This document shows positions 1 to 6,979 of a DNA stretch of 25,848 nucleotides, piece after piece. A model generated the notes under the pieces. The model saw only the letters and a program-made list of their open reading frames with translations. It did no database searches and was not told the origin of the DNA. The position numbers and the translations under genes were made by a program. The stretch comes from Streptomyces sp. NRRL S-350 (GTDB taxonomy: Bacteria; Actinomycetota; Actinomycetes; Streptomycetales; Streptomycetaceae): positions 1 through 25,848 of the forward strand of contig NZ_JOHO01000079.1 in NCBI RefSeq assembly GCF_000719705.1, read 5' to 3'. The number at the start of each line of letters is the position of its first letter. Position 1 is the stretch's first letter.

Positions 1-1
1 C

Positions 2-31
2 ACCTACGACGCCCGCCACCCCACCCCCTGA
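2..31 (+). CDS. possible 3' tail of a truncated gene (partial)
   Basis: The first bases read in one frame as nine codons followed by TGA, and every sense codon ends in C, as real genes do in this genome. The tail would read TYDARHPTP. The rest of the gene would lie outside the window, so no function can be given. Nine codons in C-rich DNA could also be chance. Confidence 0.25.
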   Translation, partial: TYDARHPTP

Positions 32-169
32 CCCACCCCACCCCCAAACCTGGCAGCGAGCACCCCCCGACGTGCTGTATTGTTTTCCACGTCGCCGGGA
101 CACTCGGAGACAAGGTCGAGAAGCCCACAGCAGAGCCCCCCCAGGCCCTCGCTGCAGGCACCGAGACCA

Positions 170-243
<74 letters not shown>

Positions 244-260
244 CAGTGAAGTCGGTTGTG

Positions 261-296
261 AGAGCCGGTACTTGGGAAACCGAGTGCCGGCTCTTT
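261..296 (+). terminator. Rho-independent-like terminator of the tRNA-Pro gene
   Basis: AGAGCCGG (261-268) pairs with CCGGCTCT (287-294). The pairing continues inward (ACTTGG with CCGAGT, one G-U pair) to a GAAA tetraloop at 276-279, giving about 15 bp. A short run of T follows. It lies 17 nt after the tRNA end on the same strand. Confidence 0.8.
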
Positions 297-561
297 CCGT
301 TGCCTGGTCAGCTGGTGGTCGCAGGGTGGTCTCCGGGCCACATCGGCCAGGGCGCTGAGGGTTCTTCTGTCCGGGTCCGCTGCTGTTCGGCGACGTCGGC
401 GTACGGCGGGTCGGTGGCGGGGGTAAAGCGGAGGAAGCGTCGTACTCGCTGTGGAGGAGCCGGTAGCCGTGGACGCGGAGGTGCAGGGCGATGGCTTCGA
501 GGTCGGGATCGTCTTCGCCGGGGTTCTCGGCGGGCGGAGCCGTCGTGAGGGCGAGGTCGGC
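297..561. other. gene-free stretch between tRNA terminator and the DUF3618 operon terminator
   Basis: No convincing gene is present. One minus-strand frame across about 410-510 reads DDPDLEAIALHLRVHGYRLL, which looks protein-like (an amphipathic helix). However, its open frame starts upstream of a strong terminator and runs on antisense through the tRNA. It may be a decayed fragment of a small gene. I do not recognise it. Confidence 0.35.
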
Positions 562-595
562 AGGGGGCCGGTTCGGGTGTTCGAACCGGCCCCCT
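562..595 (-). terminator. terminator of the minus-strand DUF3618 operon
   Basis: A perfect 14-bp inverted repeat (562-575 with 582-595) encloses a 6-nt loop (GGTGTT on the plus strand). It begins 19 nt past the DUF3618 stop codon and closes the minus-strand cluster. Confidence 0.78.
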
Positions 596-614
596 GTGGT
601 ACCGCTGGGGTGTC

Positions 615-1322
615 TCATCCGCCCGCTTGGTCGCGGGCCTGTCGGGCGGCGTCCTGCCCCACCTGCTTGAGATCCTCGGCCGTGTCCTGCGCGGCCTGTC
701 GGCCGGCGCCCGTGGTGGTCCGGGCTGCTTCCTGAGCGGTGCCCTTGACCGCCTCCACGGCTTCCTGGGCCGGTTCGCGCAGTTCCTCCTTCACTTCCTG
801 CACTGCCTGGCCGGCGGCCTGCTTCAGCGGCTGCACCAGCTCGTCGGCGTGTTCGCGCAGTTGCGCGCCGGCGCGCTGTTCGGCTTCGGAGACCGGCAGC
901 AGGGTGCCGGCCAGCATGCCCGCGCCGAAGGCGATGATGCCCGCCGCGATCGGGTTGCCCTGGGTCTGGCGGCGCACCTGGGCCGGGGCCTGCTGTACTG
1001 CTCCGGCCACCTGCCCGGTGGTGTCGCCCAGTTTGTCGCTGACGCGGTCGGCGGTCTCGCCGATCCGGTCGGCCAGCTGTCCGGCACTGTCACCGACCTG
1101 GCCGGTCAGATCGGCGGCCGATCCGCGTGCCGCCTGGCCGGTCTCGTTCACCGAGCCCATCACCTGCTCCTTCACACTGGTCAGCCGTCGGCGGGTGGCG
1201 TCCATGCGGCGCCGGGCGACCCTCCGCGGCGTGATCCGCTCGGCCAGGAGGTCGACGTTGTGGGCCAGGTGCGCCCGCCGCGACTCGACATCGCTTCTCA
1301 ACTCGTCGGGTGTCGTGCCCAC
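615..1322 (-). CDS. DUF3618 domain-containing protein
   Basis: A 235-residue protein. The N-terminus (TPDELRSDVESRRAHLAHNV, about residues 3-22, then a basic RRVARRRMDATRRRL run) matches the DUF3618 pattern, a short amphipathic module found in actinobacterial stress-linked proteins of unknown biochemical role. Residues ~55-115 and 150-235 are Ala/Gln/Glu-rich helical repeats likely to form coiled coils. A glycine-rich hydrophobic segment (about 125-145, GIIAFGAGMLAGTLL) could insert in or lie on the membrane. The GTG start is supported by AAGGAGG seven bases upstream and overlaps the end of the holin-family gene by 25 bases, so the two are co-translated. It is the last gene of the cluster. 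Function is inferred only as envelope or stress associated. Confidence 0.85.
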   Translation of the reverse strand: MGTTPDELRSDVESRRAHLAHNVDLLAERITPRRVARRRMDATRRRLTSVKEQVMGSVNETGQAARGSAADLTGQVGDSAGQLADRIGETADRVSDKLGDTTGQVAGAVQQAPAQVRRQTQGNPIAAGIIAFGAGMLAGTLLPVSEAEQRAGAQLREHADELVQPLKQAAGQAVQEVKEELREPAQEAVEAVKGTAQEAARTTTGAGRQAAQDTAEDLKQVGQDAARQARDQAGG

Positions 1323-1783
1323 TGGGCATCCTCCTTCAACGTCTCAACGGTCTGCTCGGGCTTGAGGTGCACGTCCTTGAGCCGCTTGCGGCCGGTGGTG
1401 TAGAGCACGGCCGCGGCGGCCCCCCAAAGGGCGGTGACGATGAGTGCCGCCCAGGCGATGTCGATCGCGTGGGCGAGGGCGAACATCACGGTCAGGCCGG
1501 CGAACACCACCAGCAGGTGCCCCGCGTAGCCGGCGCCCGCGAGCATCCCGCCGGCCTTGCCCGCCTTGGTCGCCTCTTCCTTCAGCTCGGCCTTCGCCAG
1601 GTTGATCTCGTCGCGCACCAGTGCGGTCAGATCCTGGGTGATCTCGCCGATCAGGTCGCCGACCGACTCCTGCTTCGCCTCACCTGGGTGTGCTTGCGGG
1701 GGCGGCTGGGGCGCCGGGCCCTGCGAGCGCGTGGGGTTCTCGGGAGCGGCGGCGCGCGGCGGCCGGTCGTAGATGGTGGCCAC
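1298..1783 (-). CDS. phage-holin-family (actinobacterial holin-X) membrane protein
   Basis: A 161-residue protein. A Pro-rich N-terminus (1-40) precedes VGDLIGEITQDLTALVRDEI, the typical lead-in of actinobacterial holin-X/holin superfamily III proteins (PF07332-like). A charged helix follows (LAKAELKEEATKAGK), then two membrane segments (about 76-102 and 107-129), then a basic tail. Despite the name these are chromosomal housekeeping or stress proteins, and nothing phage-like surrounds it. The GTG start has GGGAGG six bases upstream. Three bases separate it from the stop of the preceding gene, and it overlaps the DUF3618 gene, so the three form one transcript. The same trio of small proteins is common together in streptomycetes. 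The precise role is unknown. Confidence 0.85.
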   Translation of the reverse strand: MATIYDRPPRAAAPENPTRSQGPAPQPPPQAHPGEAKQESVGDLIGEITQDLTALVRDEINLAKAELKEEATKAGKAGGMLAGAGYAGHLLVVFAGLTVMFALAHAIDIAWAALIVTALWGAAAAVLYTTGRKRLKDVHLKPEQTVETLKEDAQWARHPTS

Positions 1784-1786
1784 GGG

Positions 1787-2590
1787 TCACCTCCCGACGT
1801 CCGGCTGCTGCCACTGCCCGCTCGGCCCGGGCGGCTGGGGCGCCGGGGGGCGGTCCTGGCCGTGGCCGGGGGCCAGGTGCGGCGGCCGGGGCTGGCCGTA
1901 GACGCCGTACGGGTCCGTGGCGCCGCCGACGGGCGGTGGCGGGGCACTCGGCGGCGGGGTGCTCGGTGGCGGGGCACTCAGTGGCGGGGTGCTCGGTGGC
2001 GGGGGTGTCGAGGGGCGGCCGGCCGATGGCCCGGGCGCGGTGCTCGGCTCGGCCGCGGCCGGTGCCCCGGTGGTGCCGTCGCTGCCGGAGGCAGCGCTCA
2101 CGCCCTTGCCCGCGCGGCCGGCCGCGAAGCCGGCCAGCGCCGCGCCGGCCAGGAACAGCCCCGGCCGACGTCGGGCGAAGTCCTGCACCTCGTCCAGCAG
2201 GCCCTCCGGCCCGCGCTCCTCGAGGTGGTCGGCGACCTGGTGTCCGCCGTCCGCGAGGCGCCGCACCACCGACGTCGCGACCGAATCCTGCCGGCCGTGC
2301 TCGCCCATCTGCTCCAGTTCCTGCGCCAGGCTGCGGACGTTGTCCGCCAGGCGCCGGCCCTGGGTCCGCGTCTGCTCCCTCAGCTGGTCGCGCAGCCCGC
2401 CGGCCAGCTGCTGGGCCTGCGCGCCCGCCTCCTCGACGACCTTCGACGCCTGCTCCTTCGCGGTATCGGCCACCTCGGACGCCTGCCGCCCGACGACGGC
2501 GGCTCCTTCCGCCGCCTTGTCCTGCGCGGTCTGGGCCATCGCCGACGCGGTGCCCTGGTCCGGGGAGCCCGACCTTGTCGTGTCACTCAC
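1787..2590 (-). CDS. Ala/Pro-rich coiled-coil protein with one membrane segment (stress cluster, unknown function)
   Basis: A 267-residue protein without a family I can name firmly. Residues ~15-115 are Ala/Gln/Glu/Arg-rich heptad-like helix (AQTAQDKAAEGAAVVGRQ onward), similar in style to LEA-like or DUF3618-partner proteins. Residues ~138-162 (RRRPGLFLAGAALAGFAAGR) form a short hydrophobic segment. The remainder is a low-complexity Pro/Ser/Thr tail with five-residue repeats (PPPST, PPPSA) and a Gly/Pro/Gln-rich end. The GTG start has GAGGAGGG with good spacing, which is a strong site. It is the first gene of the three-gene set with the holin-X and DUF3618 proteins. A possible stress-sigma promoter lies about 50-75 bases upstream. 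Confidence 0.8.
   Translation of the reverse strand: MSDTTRSGSPDQGTASAMAQTAQDKAAEGAAVVGRQASEVADTAKEQASKVVEEAGAQAQQLAGGLRDQLREQTRTQGRRLADNVRSLAQELEQMGEHGRQDSVATSVVRRLADGGHQVADHLEERGPEGLLDEVQDFARRRPGLFLAGAALAGFAAGRAGKGVSAASGSDGTTGAPAAAEPSTAPGPSAGRPSTPPPPSTPPLSAPPPSTPPPSAPPPPVGGATDPYGVYGQPRPPHLAPGHGQDRPPAPQPPGPSGQWQQPDVGR
1930..2005. repeat. 15-bp tandem repeat encoding the PPPS(T/A) tract
   Basis: Consecutive units of the type GGCGGGG(C/T)(A/G)CTCGG(C/T) alternate two variants, CACTC and TGCTC. They lie inside the preceding coding region and produce its Pro/Ser/Thr-rich tail. This is an in-frame coding microsatellite and may vary in copy number between strains. Confidence 0.75.
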
Positions 2591-2641
2591 GAACCATCCC
2601 TCCTCACGGTTGGTCCGGCTTGCACTCGGTCGCGCCCGCGC

Positions 2642-2666
2642 CTACCCCGTCCGCGCCGACTCACCC
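2642..2666 (-). promoter_or_regulatory. candidate SigB-type stress promoter for the DUF3618 trio
   Basis: On the minus strand GGGTG (2666-2662) is followed after 14 bases by GGGTAG (2647-2642). This fits the streptomycete SigB-like pattern GNNTN-(14-16)-GGGTA, although the last base is not the usual C or T. It sits 50-75 bases before the GTG start at 2590, in the only sizeable gap of the cluster. In GC-rich DNA such matches occur by chance, so it is only a candidate. Confidence 0.35.
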
Positions 2667-2689
2667 AGCCGCGCGGGGATCGGATGAGG

Positions 2690-3718
2690 TCAGCCCCGGC
2701 CGCCGCCGTGCTCGTCGTCCGGCCACGTGCGGGTGTCGCGTGGGGGTGCGTACGGTTCCTCGTCCGGCGGCATGCCGCCCTCGATGGCCCGCTCCCGGGC
2801 GAGCTCGGCGTCGAACTCCAGCCCGAGGAGGATGGCGAGGTTGGACAGCCACAGCCACACCAGGAACACGATCACCCCGGCCAGGGTGCCGTACGTCTTG
2901 TTGTAGGAGCCGAAGTTCGCCACGTAGGCGGCGAAACCGCCGGACAGCACCAGCCACAGCAGCACCGCCAGCACACTGCCCGGCGAGACCCAGCGAAAGC
3001 CCCGGCCGCGGACGTTCGGCGCCGCCCAGTACAGCAACGCGATCATGAACGACACCAGGACCACCAGCACCGGCCACTTCGCGATCGCCCAGACCGTGAC
3101 GGCGGTGTGCCCGAGCCCCAGGACCTCACCGGCCCGCTCGGCGAGCGGGCCGGTGAACACCACGATCACGGCGCTCGCCATCAGCAGCACCATCATCAGC
3201 AACGTCAGCCCGACCCGCAGCGGCAGGGTCTTCCACACCGGCCGGCCCTCGCGGATGTCGTACACGGCGTTGCCCGCCCGGATGAACGCCGCGATGTATC
3301 CGGAAGCCGACCACAGCGAACCGGCCAGGCCCACCACGGCCAGCACACCACCGGTGCCGCGGCTCGCCTGCAACTGCCCGACCGCGGTGTGCAGGATGTC
3401 ACGGGCGGAGCCGGGGGCGAGCTTCTGGAGGTTGTCCAGCACCGCCTTGGTCGCGGACGTGCCGATCAGGCCGAGCATCGACACCAGCACCAGCAGCGCG
3501 GGAAACATCGCCAGCACCCCGTAGTACGTCAGCGCTGCCGCCCGGTCCGGCAACTCGTCGTCCAGGAACTCCCGCCCGGTCCGCTTGAGCACCCCCAGCC
3601 AGCCGCGGGCCGGCACCTGGGTCGGCTCCTCCGGCCCCTGCCGTGCGGCCCGCTCGGGGCGGCGCACCGCCTCGCCGCTGTCATCTCGGTCACCGTGATC
3701 CCGCCGGAACGATCCCAT
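2690..3718 (-). CDS. YihY/virulence factor BrkB family integral membrane protein
   Basis: A polytopic membrane protein of about 342 residues. After a charged, Pro-rich N-terminus comes the family hallmark LPDRAAALTYYGVLAMFPAL, followed by about six membrane helices. The conserved region SLWSASGYIAAFIRAGNAVY and the late motif YNKTYGTLAGVIVFLVWLWL with NLAILLGLEFDAEL are typical of YihY/BrkB (once annotated as RNase BN). The C-terminus is acidic and Pro-rich. I prefer ATG 3718, which has GGGGAAG nine bases upstream. A GTG at 3739 would add seven residues but lacks a Shine-Dalgarno sequence and lies only four bases after a TAGAAC box. It is encoded 99 bases upstream of the coiled-coil/holin-X/DUF3618 trio on the same strand and may share expression with it. 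Transport substrate is unknown. Confidence 0.92.
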   Translation of the reverse strand: MGSFRRDHGDRDDSGEAVRRPERAARQGPEEPTQVPARGWLGVLKRTGREFLDDELPDRAAALTYYGVLAMFPALLVLVSMLGLIGTSATKAVLDNLQKLAPGSARDILHTAVGQLQASRGTGGVLAVVGLAGSLWSASGYIAAFIRAGNAVYDIREGRPVWKTLPLRVGLTLLMMVLLMASAVIVVFTGPLAERAGEVLGLGHTAVTVWAIAKWPVLVVLVSFMIALLYWAAPNVRGRGFRWVSPGSVLAVLLWLVLSGGFAAYVANFGSYNKTYGTLAGVIVFLVWLWLSNLAILLGLEFDAELARERAIEGGMPPDEEPYAPPRDTRTWPDDEHGGGRG

Positions 3719-3739
3719 GCCCGGCGTCTTCCCCACCAC

Positions 3740-3934
3740 GGCGTTCTACGCATCGGCGATCCGGGCGCCCCGCTCGGTCAGCCCTGCCGCGCCTCCTCCG
3801 TTCGACCGGCCTCGACCGGGGGCGGGGGCCGGGGGCTCGTCCGCCTCGTCCGCCTCGGACGCCTCGTCCGCCCGGGGCTGATCCCCTGTCCTCGCGGGTG
3901 ATCCCGCCCCCCGCGGCCGTGCCAGGGTGGGCGC
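3740..3934. other. divergent intergenic region with short CTCGTCCGC repeats
   Basis: This separates the minus-strand BrkB gene from the plus-strand acetyltransferase. A minus-strand TAGAAC (3748-3743) could be a -10 box for BrkB, but I see no matching -35. At 3834-3872 CTCGTCCGC-like units are repeated about four times (one variant, CTCGGACGC). No gene is apparent. Confidence 0.4.
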
Positions 3935-4513
3935 ATGAACTACGCCGTACACCGAATCGCCGCCGAGGAGTGGCGGGAACTCCGCGAGATCACCCTGGAG
4001 GCGCTGCGGGACTCCCCGGACGCCTTCAGCCTGTCCCACGCCGACGCGGCCGCCCGCCCCGACGCCTACTGGCAGCGCCAGGCCACCGCCGAGGCGACGG
4101 CCGAGGAGCGCGCCACCTTCACGGTCCGTGACGAGGAGGGGAACTGGCTCGGGATGGCCTGCGTCGAACCCATCCCGCACGTCCCCGAGACCGCGCACGT
4201 CCACGCCGTCTACGTCGCCCCGGCGCACCGAGGGGCCGGCGGCCCCGCCGGAGACCTCGTCGAGGCGACCATCCGCTACGCGCAAGCCCACATCGACGTA
4301 CGGTGGTTGACGCTCGGCGTGCACGAGAGCAACGGCCGCGCGCTGGCCTTCTACCGGCGGCTGGGCTTCGAGGACACCGGGAAGGTGATCCCGTACGTCC
4401 GGAACCCGGCAGAGAAGGTGTTCATACTGGGCCTGCCGGCCTTCCGGGCGATTCCCGGTGACGGTGACGACCTCGGTGACCGGCGGGTCCGGGTGGCCGG
4501 CGGCTCCCGGTGA
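3935..4513 (+). CDS. GNAT family N-acetyltransferase
   Basis: A 192-residue Gcn5-related acetyltransferase that would transfer an acetyl group from acetyl-CoA to an unknown amine. The acetyl-CoA pyrophosphate loop is seen as VAPAHRGAGGPAG (about 94-106), a slight departure from the usual R-x-x-G-x-G/A spacing. The C-terminal motif NGRALAFYRRLGFEDTG (133-149) is classic. A core of this type normally ends near residue 168 (KVFILGLPAF). The last ~25 residues (RAIPGDGDDLGD onward) are Gly/Asp/Arg-rich and look like run-on into the disrupted DNA that follows. The Shine-Dalgarno sequence is weak (GGGTGG). It stands alone between divergent BrkB and a dioxygenase remnant, so the substrate cannot be inferred from context. 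Confidence 0.88.
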   Translation: MNYAVHRIAAEEWRELREITLEALRDSPDAFSLSHADAAARPDAYWQRQATAEATAEERATFTVRDEEGNWLGMACVEPIPHVPETAHVHAVYVAPAHRGAGGPAGDLVEATIRYAQAHIDVRWLTLGVHESNGRALAFYRRLGFEDTGKVIPYVRNPAEKVFILGLPAFRAIPGDGDDLGDRRVRVAGGSR

Positions 4514-4559
4514 CCGGCAGGACCGTACGCACGGGCCGGAGCCCGGTGCCGGTGCGGTG

Positions 4560-4790
4560 AACTCCAGCAGCGGGCCGGTGACCGCCTCGCGCCAGCGCCC
4601 GCGGTGGCCTCCGGCTCGCAGCCGGAAGTGGACGGTCTCCCGCAGCCAGGCGGCGGTGCGCAGGTGGCTGCCGGGCCAGACCCACAGGTTGCCGCGGTCG
4701 CGCCGGCCCTGGTCGTTCACCTTGTCGGCGATCGCCAGGAGGCGCCCCGGGTGACCTCGCCACGAGGCGGTGCGGCTGGTCGGCTGCGGC
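4560..4790 (-). pseudogene. remnant resembling a phytanoyl-CoA dioxygenase-like (PhyH) gene
   Basis: One minus-strand frame reads LLAIADKVNDQGRRDRGNLWVWPGSHLRTAAWLRE (shown here as pieces: LLAIADKVNDQ, RRDRGNLWVWPGSH at 4705-4664, LRTAAWLRE). The G-N-L-W-V-W-P-G-S-H core with following LR...LRE is what Fe(II)/2-oxoglutarate PhyH-type proteins show around their distal histidine. The frame has no credible start or ribosome binding site, lacks the upstream HxD half, and runs on antisense through the acetyltransferase. I therefore read it as an internal fragment of a lost gene. Chance similarity in a GC-rich antisense frame is possible. Confidence 0.4.
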
Positions 4791-4898
4791 CGACGAGGTG
4801 GGCGTTCCAGGACACGGAACGGTGCGCGCAGGGCGAAACCGGAGCTGCCGCGACTGCCTAGGGTCACCGCAACCAGGTTTCCCTACGCAGGAGTTGAA

Positions 4899-6011
4899 GT
4901 GAGTTCAGGCATGCAGTTCGGGATCTTCTCGGTCGGTGACCTCACCCGGGACCCCACCACCGGCACCGCGCCCACCGAACACGAGCGCATCAAGGCTATC
5001 GTCACCATCGCCCGCCACGCCGAGGAGGCCGGACTCGACGTCTTCGCCACCGGCGAGCACCACAACCCGCCGTTCGTGCCGTCCTCACCCACCACCATGC
5101 TCGGCTGGATCGCGGCGAAGACCGAGAAGCTCATCCTGTCCACCGCCACCACGCTCGTCACCACCAACGACCCGGTGAAGATCGCCGAGGACTACGCGAT
5201 GCTCCAGCACCTCGCGGACGGCCGGGTGGACCTGATGATGGGGCGGGGCAACACCGGCCCGGTCTACCCGTGGTTCGGGCAGGACATCCGCGACGGCCTC
5301 GCCCTCGCCGTGGAGAACTACGCGCTGCTGCGCAGACTCTGGGACGAGGAGGTCGTCGACTGGGAGGGCAGGTTCCGCACTCCGCTGCAGTCCTTCACCG
5401 CCACTCCGCGCCCGCTCGACGGGGTCGCACCGTTCGTCTGGCACGGCTCCATCCGCTCGCCCGAGATCGCGGAGCAGGCCGCCTTCTTCGGCGACGGCTT
5501 CTTCCACAACCACATCTTCTGGCCCGAGGAGCACACCCGCCGGATGGTGGCCCTCTACCGCAGGCGCTTCGCCCACCACGGCCACGGGACGGAGGAGCAG
5601 GCCATCGTCGGACTCGGCGGCCAGGTGTTCATGCGGCGCAACTCCCAGGACGCGGTCCGCGAGTTCCGGCCCTACTTCGACAACGCCCCCGTCTACGGAC
5701 ACGGCCCCTCGCTGGAGGAGTTCACCCGGGAGACCCCGCTCACCGTCGGCTCTCCGCAGCAGGTGATCGAGCGCACCCTGTCCTTCCGCGAGTACGTCGG
5801 CGACTACCAGCGCCAGCTCTTCCTGATGGACCACGCCGGCCTGCCGCTGAAGACCGTGCTGGAACAGATCGACCTCCTGGGCGAGGAGGTCGTGCCCGTA
5901 CTGCGCAAGGAGTTCGCCGTCGGACGGCCCGCGACCGTGCCCGCCGCCCCCACCCACGCGACTCTGGTCGCCGCGCGCGACGCCGACGCCGCGGCCGCGC
6001 AGCGTCCCTGA
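4899..6011 (+). CDS. LLM class flavin-dependent oxidoreductase, CE1758-type
   Basis: A 370-residue luciferase-like monooxygenase. Such enzymes use reduced FMN and O2 to oxidise a small molecule, and the substrate is unknown here. Seen: QFGIFSVGDLTRDPTTG at the N-terminus, ATGEHHNPPFVPSSPTTMLG (about 53-72), DYAMLQHLADGRVDLMMGRG, then FVWHGSIRSPEIAEQAAFFG. These match the CE1758 branch, which is usually encoded beside its own FMN reductase. That is exactly the case here: a CE1759-type reductase starts 13 bases after its stop. GTG 4899 is chosen because AGGAG lies five bases upstream; ATG 4911 is the alternative. The Ala-rich C-terminal ~25 residues are probably disordered. Confidence in family is high, in substrate none. 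Confidence 0.93.
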   Translation: MSSGMQFGIFSVGDLTRDPTTGTAPTEHERIKAIVTIARHAEEAGLDVFATGEHHNPPFVPSSPTTMLGWIAAKTEKLILSTATTLVTTNDPVKIAEDYAMLQHLADGRVDLMMGRGNTGPVYPWFGQDIRDGLALAVENYALLRRLWDEEVVDWEGRFRTPLQSFTATPRPLDGVAPFVWHGSIRSPEIAEQAAFFGDGFFHNHIFWPEEHTRRMVALYRRRFAHHGHGTEEQAIVGLGGQVFMRRNSQDAVREFRPYFDNAPVYGHGPSLEEFTRETPLTVGSPQQVIERTLSFREYVGDYQRQLFLMDHAGLPLKTVLEQIDLLGEEVVPVLRKEFAVGRPATVPAAPTHATLVAARDADAAAAQRP

Positions 6012-6024
6012 CCGGAGGTCTCCC

Positions 6025-6681
6025 GTGCCCACCACCACCGCGCCGAACCCGCTGCGCCTGGCCGTCGTCACCGCCGGTCTGAGCCGGCCCTCCTCCACCC
6101 GCCTGCTCGCGGACCGCCTGGCCGAGGCCGCGAGCCGCCGGACGGCCGACCACGGCCGGTCGGCCGAGCCGTACACCGTCGAACTCCGGGAGGTGGCCGT
6201 CGACATCGCCCACAACCTGCTCACCGGCTTCCCTGCCGGGAGGCTGCGGGAGGCCGTCGACGCCGTTGCCGCGGCGGACGGCATCATCGCCGTCACGCCG
6301 GTCTTCACCGCGTCCTACAGCGGCCTGTTCAAGTCCTTCTTCGACGTCCTGGACAACCAGGCGCTGAACGGCAAGCCCGTCCTCATCGCCGCCACCGGCG
6401 GCACCGCCCGCCACTCGCTGGCCCTGGAGCACGCGGTGCGACCGCTCTTCGCCTATCTGCACGCCGTCGTGGTGCCCACCGCGGTCTACGCCGCCTCCGA
6501 GGACTGGGGCTCGGCCGGATCCCCCGGTACGGCGGACCTGGCCCGCCGCATCGACCGGGCCGGCACCGAGCTGGCCGCTCTGATGGCCGGGCGCCCGGGC
6601 GGTCCGCGCCCGTCCGACACCGGGGACGAGGAGGACCTCGCCCCCTTCACCGAACTGCTGGCCACCGCACGGCGTCGCTGA
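6025..6681 (+). CDS. NAD(P)H-dependent FMN reductase, CE1759-type (LLM partner)
   Basis: A 218-residue flavodoxin-like fold protein that would supply reduced FMN to the adjacent LLM oxidoreductase. The FMN phosphate loop is seen as TAGLSRPSSTRLLAD (17-31), and the second flavin-contact region as TPVFTASYSGLFKSFFDVLD (about 90-109), followed by KPVLIAATGGTARHSLALEH. The GTG start has GGAGG six bases upstream. Only 13 bases separate it from the LLM stop, so the two form an operon. The acidic end (DTGDEEDLAPFTELLATARRR) is a normal closing helix for this group. Confidence 0.93.
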   Translation: MPTTTAPNPLRLAVVTAGLSRPSSTRLLADRLAEAASRRTADHGRSAEPYTVELREVAVDIAHNLLTGFPAGRLREAVDAVAAADGIIAVTPVFTASYSGLFKSFFDVLDNQALNGKPVLIAATGGTARHSLALEHAVRPLFAYLHAVVVPTAVYAASEDWGSAGSPGTADLARRIDRAGTELAALMAGRPGGPRPSDTGDEEDLAPFTELLATARRR

Positions 6682-6748
6682 CGGAGTGGCTTCCGGACCG
6701 GCCGCACCGCGGTCGCCCTCGGCGTCCCCCGGTACCGACGCGTGACCA

Positions 6749-6768
6749 ACCGGGGGGCGGTCCCCGGT
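6749..6768 (+). terminator. possible terminator of the LLM-FMN reductase operon
   Basis: ACCGGGG (6749-6755) pairs perfectly with CCCCGGT (6762-6768) around a 6-nt loop, 67 bases after the reductase stop. There is no T run, and overlapping G-rich and C-rich tracts allow other foldings. Confidence 0.4.
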
Positions 6769-6839
6769 CCCCCGGGGGGCGGGGTGGCTGGGGTCGGCCG
6801 GGGGCGGTCTGTTCCGGCAGTCAGATGACTTAAGCAGGT

Positions 6840-6851
6840 GGAGTGCACTCC
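6840..6851. promoter_or_regulatory. 12-bp perfect palindrome GGAGTGCACTCC, candidate operator
   Basis: A perfect dyad lies in the only AT-containing part of the gap (next to ATGACTTAAGC), about 130 bases before the PucR-type regulator. It could be the regulator's own site or that of another dimeric repressor. There is no direct evidence of binding. Confidence 0.4.
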
Positions 6852-6979
6852 CAGGCAAGATCATCCTTGATCGGCAGGTCTTGCACGCGCCCGCTGACCC
6901 GCCCTCCTCCGGCGGTGTTCCGCGCGGGTGCCCGGCCCCGGTCGCGGCACTGTACGGACGGGCAACGGGGAGTTTCATC

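Noticed and set aside
1298..1783. Prophage signal from the 'holin' gene
   Set aside because: The holin-X family is widespread on actinobacterial chromosomes, and no phage structural, integrase or lysis genes are nearby.
1930..2005. CRISPR-like array
   Set aside because: The units are 15 bp, contiguous without spacers, and keep the reading frame of a Pro-rich tail. No cas genes are present.
1310..3901. 863-residue plus-strand open frame
   Set aside because: It is antisense to four real genes, has His/Gln/Arg-rich low-complexity content and no family motif. Long shadows are expected in such GC-rich DNA.
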